Assembly (NCBI GenBank): GCA_025345505.1
Contig: JANVCC010000270.1
Location: forward strand, 8,900,814-8,964,813
Source of the DNA: Todiramphus chloris collaris
Lineage: Eukaryota > Chordata > Aves > Coraciiformes > Alcedinidae
Direction: 5' to 3'
Length of the DNA stretch: 64,000 nucleotides
Shown here: positions 15,401-23,800 of the stretch, piece after piece
Position numbering within the stretch: the stretch's first letter is position 1
Layout: the number at the start of each line of letters is the position of its first letter
Program-made: the position numbers and the translations under genes
The notes under the pieces: model-generated
The model's database searches: none
Told to the model about the DNA's origin: nothing
Seen by the model: only the letters and a program-made list of their open reading frames with translations

Positions 15401-18400
15401 TGCAGTAGACACAACACACTGAATACCTTTGAAGCTGGCGAAGGAAGTGTTCTAGTAATTGCTGAATCGGTGTGCTTTCATTTTCAGCTGCAGAAACACA
15501 GATAAGTGCAATGAAACAGAATATAGGTATGCTTCTTTACTTAAAAATAGAGAAAATCTTAAGTACATGTACAGCTTGCATTGATCTGAATGTTGATATG
15601 GATTTCAAAGCAGCAGCACATCAGGTTTCTAAGCGTACAGGAACTATATCTTCTCCTTTACTCTCTAATCACATTAAAAACTAGCAGACATTAAATCAGA
15701 TGTAATGCCAAGTCTAGTAGTTATAAGAAAATGTTTTAAGGTGAAAGTAAGGGGCTATATATTTTATAGGAAAAGTCAAACTTGGTTGCTCAAATGCTGC
15801 AGTTGGGAAACCCACATTCTTACAACACAATGACCATGCAATTTTAGTGGTTTCTTCACCATAACACCCAGGCAATTAGCTCCTCTCATTCTTTTCAATC
15901 GAAGAGTGACAAATAGATGCAGATTTGATGGCAAAAAAGGTACTGATTATGATTTCACTTCCTGTACAGATTAGACAATAAATGCTACGTGTTAATTACC
16001 TGTTCTGTGCACATACTTCAAAGAGACTGGCTTTAATGTGAAGTTTGAAAAACTAAAGTAGTAGCATGCTGAAATCTAGAATTAAAACTCCAACTCCTCA
16101 TCATGATGGAGAGATATTTCCCTTCTTAACCAGAACTGGTGAGAGAATTTATATTTTCTAGCGACACTCTCCAAGCAGATGAAAAGAGAAGCTATGACAA
16201 TACAGGTCCCAGTTTTTAGCTTGTCAGGGTTTCAAGAGTCCAGACCACCCTGAGACATAAAGCTTTGACCACAACATTTTGGGTACCACTATTAGGTCAT
16301 CTTGTGAGTTGATGGACACCATTCCTCAATTTAGTATGTAGTCATAATTAGAAAATTCCTCAATAAATTACTCCACCAGTCAATGGCCAGTGTTTCAAAG
16401 AGAAGACCCAACTCTTGCTACTCAGTTCCATTTCCAGGAATATTTGTAGCAAGATCACTGTATTTGAAAATCCTTTTAAGTAAATGTTCCCACTGGATAA
16501 TGCTGAGTTTTAACTGTCAAGCAATGGCTAGAGGTAGAGAACTGATGGGGTTAAACATACAGAAGTCACCACACACAAGTGGGAAATATTTTGTCTGATG
16601 ATGAGAATTAAAAAAGATTGGTAAATGAAAACTGGGGGGACTATGGTCTTTAGAGACACCCTATCAAACTTTACTGCCGTACCTCTGATGAAAATAGAGA
16701 TACTAAAATTAAAACTCCACATAGGTTATGAAAAAAAAAAAAAGACCACAACAGCTAAGCAGTCTCCACAAAGCTTTTTCCCCTGAACTGAGCAAAACTT
16801 AAGTTTCAGCTCTTATAACCATCTCCCTGTGAACGCTGAGGAAATACTAAGGAGAAGGAATTAGAGGAACACAATGTACTATAAAACTTTCATGCTAGTT
16901 TTCTTCTGCCAAGGAACAGGAGACAGATGTCCTTGGCCTGTTCAGTTACATGAAAACAAACCTACTAAACCCAGAGGCACGAATAGGAATACTGATTTTT
17001 CAGATGGCAGCAAGTTCTGAATGTTGGAAAGAATAAAATCTCTAGATTTCAGCAAATCCTCACAGAAATTTTTACATTTTGGCACCTTTGACAAACACTT
17101 TGTTGGGCACGATTTTAAAAAAAGCACCCAAGACAATTTATTTTTCCACACTGCTCACCTGGCTGAGTTCTGCATGCTCTGACAGGACGATCTGGAGGAG
17201 GTTCAACCTCCACTTTTTTCCCAGGATCAAAGTCATCAGTTTCTCCTTCAGTGTCACACTGTTCTTTCTCCCTTTTCCTCTTTTTCTCTTCCTAGCACAA
17301 AAGGAAGACAGATTTTAGAATAAGGTATTTGCAAAGTTCAACACCACACGTCAAAAGGTAAAAGAGAGTGATTTTTCCCTTGGAATACTCAATCTGTGCC
17401 ATAAGATGGTTTAAACAGTTGTGCATACATTTTCATGGTCACTTTTTCCATTTTCCTCTCCAATTAAAGGGAATACTGTTCATCTTTTGCCCATTTGTAT
17501 TTAATATGCTATTGTTCTATCATTAGATACTGTGCTCTTACCAAAGAAATGTTAAACTCTGACACTATTTATGTGTAAAGCTGCATGAAAATAAACTACA
17601 GAAGAGAGCAGAGGAAACTAATTTACAATTCAGTAAAGATCAGTCTGTAGCTCTGCTCAGTGTGTTTTTGTTGTACAATAAAAAGGAACAAATAAAGTGA
17701 CAATTTAAGAAGCCTACAAAAGAACCGTATGAAATGCTCTGTAGCAGTGGTGGCAATTAATGATCTTCTCCTGAGCTTCAAAACAAAGGCACGCCTGAGT
17801 CATTCCTATATGTAATGTCTGTAAAGTCATTATTCTGGTCAGCACATAAAGCATACTTTCATTAACCTTGTTTAGACTACAGTATCAACCCATCAGCTTC
17901 TTCTGCATGCACTAATAATGAAATTCTGGGGGGGTGGGGGGTGGGAAATAGTCCTCTTCCCCAATTTAGCAAGGGCAAAACAAATGACTCGATATGATGC
18001 TACAAGATCTTGTACTGAGGTCTGGTTTTGCTACACATCCCAACCACAATCTTAAGCCAAACATTTGAAAATGCTTGCACAAAGAAAATTTTCCACTATC
18101 TGCCCTGTATTCAAGAGGTTCTGAACCATCCTACAAGACATACCAGCTTCACATAATTCAAGCCTCGTGAAGAAACCAATTTGAAATGACAAGCAGTATC
18201 CATACACAGAAAAAAGCAGTACTGAAAACCTGCCATAGGAGCACAGTAAAACTCCCTGGCAGAAAAGAATGAGAAAAGGAGAGAGGTCAAAGAAATATTA
18301 TTAAAATGAACAGGTAATAGGTGATTGTACCAGCAACACCAGGAAGCCTGTCATACAGGTCATTCCAAACAAGAGTCAATAAGACTATTCTGCCACAGTA

Positions 18401-20237
18401 CTCAAGAGATAAGAATTCAGAAAGCTGTTCTGAGGAAACATATCAATGCCCAGTAACTCAGCGTATCTCACAAACACAACTGCAATCTAGATTTACTTGA
18501 CAAGCTGAAAATACCCTTCTTAAAGGGAAGGAAAACATGATTCCGAGCTGCCTCAATTAGAAAACATCCAACTTAAAACCAGAAGTATTCGTACCTAGAG
18601 ACAAAGTAAATGGATAAGATAAACAAGCAGTTACAAGAAACAAGTTTTACTTTGTTCAAAAAGTCATCAGAAGCATCTCTCTTTTAACTTACACCAAGGG
18701 AAGCACCTGAGGTTTCTACATTTGAGAGTGCTGTCTCCAAAATAGTAAGTTTCTTGCAGTGGTGATTTAAAAAAAATACAACAAAACAAAACAAAAAAAA
18801 TCAACACACAGCAAGAAACAAACCAACCCCACCCACCCAGGCAAAAAGGGTTCTGGTAGTCTGTGCCAGATTTTATCTCTGATAAGCAAGCATAAAGAAA
18901 ACTGGTATGTCTGAACTATAAAAATCACAGCTTACCTTTCTCTTTCTTCTTTCCTCATCATCTAGATGCTTTTCTTTTTCCTTCTCAGATTTCTTTTTCT
19001 TTTTTTTCTTCTTTTCTTTATGTCGTTCTCGCTCATGATCTGATCTGTCATCATAGTAACTAGAATCATGCCCTGACCCAGAAAGTTCAGTCACTTCACT
19101 TCCTCCAACTTTAAGCACCAGTTTTAAAGGTTTTTCCAAGGGCTTATCCACGTAATCTAAATTTTAAAAGCAAAACATTTTGTAAGTGCACATGAAGGTG
19201 TCAGCATACAGCAACTAGTGATTCTTGGAGAAATACTGTTTGTGAGTTTGCTGTTTGATAACATATGCAGTATGTTTGGGGAAAAAAAAAATAGCTAAGA
19301 CTTACAAATCCAAGTTAAAAGACAGTTGTTCAGCAAGTTTTACATCATCATTTTTAACAAACCTGTGATACAGCAAGGGACTAACTCCTGAAAACATCAC
19401 AAGCCCCTTGGCGGAGTAAGGTGATGTCAACCATCGCTAACCCAGCGCAGGAACTGGAATCCACCACAGCATCACTCAGGCTGGAAAAGCCCCTTGGGAT
19501 CACCGTGTCCAACCATCAGCCCTGCTCTACAAGTGCACCCCTAGACCACGTCCCCCAGCACTGCATCTAAGAGATGCTTAAACACATCCAGGGATGGCCA
19601 CTCACCCCCCTCCCTGGGCAGCCCATTCCAATATCTCACTACCCTTTCGGTGAAGAATTTCTTCCTAGTGTCCAGTCTAAACCTCCCTTGTTTCAGCTTG
19701 AGGCTGTTCCCTCTGGTTCTGTCCCTAATTACCTGAGAGAAGAGCCCAGCACCAGCCTCTCTCCAGTGTCCTTTCAGGGAGCTGTAGAGAGTGATGATGT
19801 CTCCCCTCAGCCTCCTCTTCCTCAAACTAAACAGGCCCAGCTCCTTCAAGCATCAGCAACAGCCGTACGAACCAGGAGGACGCCTGGTCCCAACCCCACC
19901 ACCGCCGACAGCCCAGCATTCGCTCCGCCTTCCCCTCTCCCCTCCCAGGGGTCACTGCCCGCCCCGCTTCCCCGCTCCGGGCCCCGCCACACGCCGCTTC
20001 CCTTCACCCCGGCCCCGCTCCGCTCCCTGCCCCGTCCGCGCCCCGCGGGCCGCTCACACCCGCGGACGAGGCTCCTCCGCCCGCCGCTCCGCACCCACAG
20101 CCCGCGCAGCGCCGCCGGGGGCCGCCGGCAGCAGGGCCTGCTCTGTACCGCCCGCGCTTCTCACCGCTGTAGGCGGTGGCAGAGGCCGAGCGCCATTCCG
20201 CCTTCTCTGCCTTGTGCTTCTTGTGCTTCTTGCCCAT
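345..20237 (-). CDS. BRD9: BRD9, bromodomain-containing protein 9 (5' 12 coding exons; 3' end outside window)
   Basis: BRD9 is the acetyl-lysine-reading subunit of the nuclear ncBAF (GBAF) SWI/SNF remodelling complex (family knowledge). Twelve coding exons on the minus strand total 1470 nt, exactly 490 codons, and join in frame: 20237-20165, 19156-18936, 17291-17159, 15487-15427, 14503-14359, 10976-10866, 10102-9927, 6810-6678, 4526-4451, 2694-2599, 1064-932 and 456-345. The start [11 protein letters not shown] and the Lys/Glu-rich N-terminus (residues ~60-115) match the family. The bromodomain spans about residues 145-250; Asn225 and Tyr231 in the YNRPDTVYY segment correspond to human Asn216 and Tyr222. 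The following conserved region (DUF3512 in BRD7/BRD9) runs through exons 8-12. Human BRD9 is 597 residues, so roughly the last 110 are missing at the left edge. ATG context is G at -3 and G at +4. All introns are GT-AG; the exon 8 donor is weak. Confidence 0.97.
932..1064 (-). CDS. BRD9: BRD9 coding exon 11
   Basis: Encodes [20 protein letters not shown], then [19 protein letters not shown] and IQCAL. Acceptor GTCTAG|TAACC, donor TAAG|GTAAGT (near-perfect consensus). Confidence 0.95.
1461..1528 (-). mobile_element. CR1 LINE 3'-tail fragment
   Basis: Antisense CR1 end: atcatagaatg, then ggttggaaggacc and agtccaactt, diagnostic of avian CR1 3'UTRs. In the BRD9 intron between exons 11 and 10. 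It is followed at once by a second CR1 copy, so it is a separate, shorter insertion. Confidence 0.8.
1529..1903 (-). mobile_element. CR1 LINE 3' fragment (~375 bp)
   Basis: Reads from the CR1 terminal repeat (catagaatcaaagaattgtc) through ggttggaaggacc, the gggcaggga block and the cctggggaagaa block to a 5' truncation near 1903. Very similar in inverse orientation to the copy at 50055-50322, suggesting the same subfamily. Its short open frames are not genes. Confidence 0.9.
2166..2223 (-). mobile_element. CR1 3'-end remnant
   Basis: About 58 bp matching the start of the CR1 copies at 12161 and 19464 (aggttggaaaagacccttgg, then gtgtcc). Severely 5'-truncated. Confidence 0.65.
2599..2694 (-). 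CDS. BRD9: BRD9 coding exon 10
   Basis: Encodes [20 protein letters not shown] then [12 protein letters not shown], almost identical to mammalian BRD9. Acceptor ATTAG|AGGAAG, donor AAAG|GTAAAC. Confidence 0.96.
3320..3330. repeat. G homopolymer, 11 bp
   Basis: Run of eleven G within otherwise AT-rich BRD9 intron sequence; a likely length-unstable site. Confidence 0.9.
3687..3703. repeat. A homopolymer, 17 bp
   Basis: A-run in the BRD9 intron between exons 10 and 9, followed by ttaaaaag. Confidence 0.9.
4451..4526 (-). CDS. BRD9: BRD9 coding exon 9
   Basis: Encodes [20 protein letters not shown] then DPEAE; the human counterpart is MGYLKRNGDGSLLYSVVN. Acceptor TTGCAG|ATTGGA, donor AGAAG|GTAAAC. 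76 nt, phase 0 to 1. Confidence 0.95.
6678..6810 (-). CDS. BRD9: BRD9 coding exon 8
   Basis: Encodes [20 protein letters not shown], then [20 protein letters not shown] and PNSK, close to human BRD9. Acceptor TTTTAG|TTGCAT is strong. The donor needed to keep frame with exon 9 is AAG|GTCTAC, which departs from GTRAGT at +3 to +5. Confidence 0.9.
9518..9580. repeat. (CAAA)n-like A-rich tract in BRD9 intron 7
   Basis: Imperfect AAAC repeats; low complexity. Confidence 0.85.
9927..10102 (-). CDS. BRD9: BRD9 coding exon 7
   Basis: Encodes [20 protein letters not shown], then [20 protein letters not shown] and a lysine-rich [10 protein letters not shown] segment. It matches the long human isoform, which keeps the ERLLALKR block. 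Acceptor TCTAG|GAACGG, donor TTAG|GTAAAG. Confidence 0.95.
10866..10976 (-). CDS. BRD9: BRD9 coding exon 6 (acetyl-lysine pocket)
   Basis: Encodes [20 protein letters not shown] onward, 37 residues. It carries the acetyl-lysine-anchoring Asn (residue 225 here) and the gatekeeper Tyr (231). Acceptor TACAG|GCAGAT, donor CAAA|GTAAGA. Confidence 0.96.
12161..12548 (-). mobile_element. CR1 LINE 3' fragment (~390 bp)
   Basis: Antisense CR1 3' region, from tcacagaatcactcaggttg through the cagggatggccactc and gaagaatttttt blocks to a 5' truncation after cagctccttca. It lies in the BRD9 intron between exons 6 and 5. By eye it is above 90% identical to the copy at 19464-19850 and stops at the same consensus position. 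Confidence 0.9.
13077..13094. repeat. (AT)n microsatellite
   Basis: About nine AT dinucleotides in the BRD9 intron between exons 6 and 5, followed by gtatgt. Confidence 0.9.
14359..14503 (-). CDS. BRD9: BRD9 coding exon 5 (bromodomain ZA loop)
   Basis: Encodes the [20 protein letters not shown] segment and [17 protein letters not shown], the ZA loop and helix A of the bromodomain. The HGFFAFPV shelf takes the place of the WPF motif of BET bromodomains. Acceptor TTTAG|GAAAGA, donor CAAG|GTGAAT. Confidence 0.96.
14905..14995. repeat. G/T-rich low-complexity tract
   Basis: Alternating G runs (up to 7) and T runs on the plus strand in a BRD9 intron. Apparent ORFs here are compositional. Confidence 0.85.
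15427..15487 (-). CDS. BRD9: BRD9 coding exon 4 (bromodomain start)
   Basis: Encodes [20 protein letters not shown], the start of bromodomain helix Z. Acceptor TGCAG|CTGAAA, donor AAAG|GTATTC; the flanking junctions keep frame with exons 3 and 5. Confidence 0.95.
17159..17291 (-). CDS. BRD9: BRD9 coding exon 3
   Basis: Encodes residues 99-142: [17 protein letters not shown], then [18 protein letters not shown] and VRACRTQP, the linker leading into the bromodomain. Acceptor GCTAG|GAAGAG, donor CCAG|GTGAGC. Confidence 0.95.
17928..17945 (+). repeat. G-rich tract with quadruplex potential
   Basis: Seven G, T, six G, T, three G. Enough G-triplets with 1-base loops to satisfy a quadruplex pattern. 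In BRD9 intron 2, on the strand opposite the BRD9 transcript. Confidence 0.85.
18936..19156 (-). CDS. BRD9: BRD9 coding exon 2
   Basis: Encodes residues 25-98: [18 protein letters not shown], the acidic [14 protein letters not shown] stretch, then a run of eight lysines and EKEKEK, a likely nuclear-localising basic region. Acceptor TTTAG|ATTAC, donor AAAG|GTAAGC. Very close to mammalian BRD9 apart from one extra EK pair. Confidence 0.95.
19464..19850 (-). mobile_element. CR1 LINE 3' fragment in BRD9 intron 1
   Basis: Same subfamily and same 5' truncation point as the 12161-12548 copy. It sits directly against the CpG island, whose GC-rich sequence begins within about 10-30 bp. BRD9 exon 1 is about 315 bp away. 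It is transcribed in sense within BRD9 pre-mRNA. Confidence 0.9.
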
Positions 20238-20760
20238 AGCGGCGCCAGCCCCCCCGCCCCCCCAGCCGCGGCCTCCCCTGCCCGCGGCGGAAGCGCTGCG
20301 AAAACGCGCGGCTCCTTCCGCCCGCCGCGGAGGAAGATCCAGGTCACGGGGCGGGCCGGGCCGGGCCGCCGCTCCATAGCGCGCCCTTTACAAACGGGCG
20401 GCGGCAGCGCCCAGCGCGGTAGGTCCCGAGCGCCGGTGCCGGGTTTTCTCCGGTTTTGCTGAGGCAGAGGTGTCAGCCCTCGCAGCACTCGGGGTAGCGA
20501 GGAGAGGCCCAGCCTGTTCGCTTCGCGGGCGGCGCCGTGTCCTCGCTGGCAGCTCCCGGGGCCGGGGCCGGGGCGGTCCGTGAGGCCGGGGGGGAAGGTG
20601 GCTGCATCGCCATCTCCCGAGGGATGAGCCGGGGTCCCACCCGGTCTCCGGGACGAGCGGCGGGGCCTGTGATGTTCCCTACTTCTCGGTATCGCTTTCC
20701 CCCTAGGAGCGAGAAGGATGGACGAGGCTGCTGGGGATTTGAAGCAAGCGCTCCCGAGCG
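19860..20760. promoter_or_regulatory. CpG island / bidirectional BRD9-TRIP13 promoter
   Basis: An abrupt switch to GC-rich, CpG-dense sequence starts just after a CR1 fragment ends near 19850 and runs to TRIP13 exon 1. It contains both start codons (BRD9 ATG at 20237 reading left, TRIP13 ATG at 20718 reading right), 480 bp apart. GC boxes such as GGGGCGGGCC near 20348 are visible, and the stretch ACAAACGGGC near 20390 includes an AACGG MYB-like core. No TATA box is evident. The exact transcription start sites cannot be read from sequence. A shared promoter is an inference from this geometry and from the same head-to-head arrangement in human. Confidence 0.85.
20165..20237 (-). CDS. BRD9: BRD9 coding exon 1
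   Basis: Encodes residues 1-24 plus the first base of Asp25. It begins with the very basic [11 protein letters not shown], shared with mammalian BRD9. Donor is GCG|GTGAGA. It has 24 full codons where human BRD9 has 17 before the same Asp; part of the excess is a KAE-KAE duplication. It lies inside the CpG island. Confidence 0.93.
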
Positions 20761-20809
20761 TGTGTGACAACGTCCAGATACACGTGGAAGTCCATCAGAA
20801 ATCAAGCAG
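20718..20809 (+). CDS. TRIP13: TRIP13 coding exon 1
   Basis: Encodes [20 protein letters not shown] then [10 protein letters not shown] and two bases of Ser31; human begins [17 protein letters not shown]. The donor forced by frame is AGCAG|GTCTCT, a poor match to consensus. Inside the CpG island. Confidence 0.92.
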
Positions 20810-23800
20810 GTCTCTCTGATCAGAGCTTCACTTGCTGCGGCTCGTGTCTGTTGCCTTTCGCTTGCGTGCTGTGCACCTGCAAGAGGGCCCTGCCTTCCCC
20901 GTGCTCTCCCATGGGCTTCCACACAGGTGTCTCATCCTAAGGCTGAACAAACCCATTTCCCTCAGATTCTTCTTGTGTGTCATGTGCTCTGTACTTAAGA
21001 TCAAGTTGGCGGTCGTATTCTGGACTTGCTCTAGTAAATCTTTGTCTCTGGTGCAGCAGAGCCTGAAACTGCACGCAGCGCTTTAGATTTGGTCTCATAA
21101 ACAGCCAGCAGCAGGTGGAAGGCATTGCATTCTCTAATGATTGTACTCTGGCTAGCAGGCTCGAAGATAAGGTTGGCCTTATTTGTAGCAGGAGCATACT
21201 GCTGGCTCATTGCCAACTTGTCCATCAGTACCCCAGGTCCTTCTCTGCAAAGCTGCTTTTCATCCAGTTGGCCTCTGGTCTGTACTGCTGTCTGGGCAGC
21301 AGGTGGAGACACAGAAATTCATACTTGCTTTGTTCAGCAAAAGAAGTTGAAGAGGTTTCTGTTAAACTGTATCTCCAACCTGCAAAAGTCCCTCTGAATG
21401 GCAGCCCTGCTGTTGGGTACACTCTTGGGACAGCTCTCCCTGCTTTAGTGTCATCCGTAAACTTGTAGCAGTTGTATTCCATCCCACTGTTCGGGGTGTA
21501 AATGGAGATGTAAAAATGGAGTTGGCCTTGATTTTGACAGCACCATCTCACTTTTCCCCACCTGACTTACTGGCAGCTCTGCTTGGTCTTTATACTACTA
21601 ATCAAAACCCTTAGAACTGAACAGTCCAGCCACCTTGTTGCCCATTTATCCAGCCTTTATCTAACCAGTTTTGGCACTCGATGCTATAGGAGAGTGTGTC
21701 CAAGTTGTTGGTAAAGTCAAGGCATATTAATATGTGAATGCCTCACTGAAATAGCAAAAGTAAGCTGAGGCCTTTCTGAAAGCTTAAAATGGTATTCTTT
21801 TTCCTGTATTTTTTGTCTCTTCTGGAATTTCCCTTACAATGTCCCCATTCTGAGGTATCAGCTGTTGTCAGGCATGAAAGCATAGAAGATCTTCAAGCTG
21901 AGTGCACCAAGTTCAGTCTCATAGCTTGGTTATGAGGGGTTTTTTGTTTTCTGAAGTGAAACAGAGTCAGATGGCATGGCTGAATTCCATCTCTGAAATC
22001 TAGCTATGTCTTTCTGTGTCCTCTGATAGGACTGCAAACAGAGCAAGCAGTATTCTTTAGCTTGAGTCTTTTAAGGCATAAATTAAAACCAAGTATCAAA
22101 CTTGTTGCTTTTGCAAACAAGCTGAATTTGATAGGTTTTTTTTTTTTTTTTTTTTCCTGCAGAATGCTGTGGAGAAGGTTGAGTGGGTTTGGGGTTTTTT
22201 TTTGTGGGGGTTGGTTTTTTTTGAAGGCAGTTTGGTTTGGGGAGCAGGTTGTTTGGGTTGGGGTTTTTTGTGTGTGTGTGTAGGCTCAGTGTATGAAATA
22301 AAGCACTCTAGTATTAGTTCCTACTTCCTTATAAATGTCAATGCCATAAATAATGCTGTTTCTCTCTTGTCAGTGCGGCCAAGAAAGAAGATATCAGGAT
22401 GAGTGTCTTAAAGCTGTTGAACAGACATAACATTGTATTTGGAGATTACAAGTGGACAGAGTTTGATGACGGTTTCCTTAACAGCAACGTGCAGTCTGTG
22501 TCGATTGTGGATACAGAGCTGAAACTGAAAGACAGACAGGTATTCCCAGTCAAGAATGTACAGCTCTTTTCATATGCATATGAACTGGTTGTAGGTAGAC
22601 TAGTGGTAGCCTAAGGACATAAGCTAGACAAGGTCTATAGGACAATGTAGTATCTTTTATTAGGCTGACTGGTATAACCAGTAAAAGGTGGATAAGCTTT
22701 TGGGACTACACCCCTTAGTAAGGTCTAAAACAATAGTAGTAGACTTCAAAGCTGAATGCCAGCTGAGAACTGTAGCCTTCTTGTTAATACATCGTGTATC
22801 TCATGCAAAGCAATGTATTAAAAGTCCTTTTCTGTTCATTCTAGCCTATTGACTTGAGCAGAAGCAATCTTTCTCTTCATATTTTTCATCTGAATGAAGA
22901 AGGACCAAGCTCTGAAAACCTGGAGGAAGAGAATGAGGATATCATTGCAGCTAACCACTGGGTCCTACCAGCAGGTACCCCTGTGATATTTCTGGAAGGC
23001 TTAGAGCAATTACACTGGAAGAAAATTTTGAAAATATTTATAGAGTTACTTGTTAAAGCTATTAGTTTATATATTGTTTAACTTTGTCCTTTGTCAAGGG
23101 AAACAATACATTTGGACTTTCTTCATGTTTTTGACAGAACTACAATGGGAGATTCCACAACATGTCATTTATCTCTGTAATACTTGTGAATGGGTGGAAG
23201 TAACTGGTCTTGTAGAGTAAAATATATAGTCATAATCAGAAGCATGCAAATTTTTAACTCTGCAAGCTGCATTCCAGATTTTTATTTAGAGATCAACAAG
23301 AAACTCATCAGCTTAAACATTCATTTTCCAGAGCCCGCTGCTGTCTTCCAAGGCAGTACTGCTCTTATGTTTAAAACAAACAAACTCAAGAGATTTAGAG
23401 TCCCCAGAGTGTCTTAAAAGAAAAATAAGGTTTTGCTCTGCAATAGAGTGTGGCCTGCCTGTTGCTATCTCATGCTTGGGGAAGCTGGATTCTTCATCTG
23501 GAAGCAGTAGGACAGGTGTGAGCTTAAGTTCAAAAAGATGGTGTTTCTGAGACATTTCTTGCTCTTTCCATGTTGTGAAAAGCCTAAGTATCCATTACTT
23601 TTCTCTTTGGAGTAATTCAATTTGATACTTTGACATTATTCCCATATTATTGTGGTTTATAATTATTTATAATGTCTTTTTTGCTTTTCTTTCCTGAAAG
23701 CTAGAAACTAACTGATAGAATTGATTGATACCCAAATCACAACTTTAATTTTTTTAGGCATTTTTCAGCTATGTGGGGTTTTTTTCATCCTCCACATGTT

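Noticed and set aside
19574-20462. Overlapping plus-strand open frames of 221 and 223 codons
   Set aside because: They run from CR1 into CpG-island sequence. Their proline/arginine/alanine-rich translations reflect base composition, and they lie antisense to BRD9 exon 1.
20054-20770. 238-codon minus-strand open frame
   Set aside because: A long open frame is expected in stop-poor GC-rich DNA. It overlaps both real first exons out of frame and has no recognisable domain.
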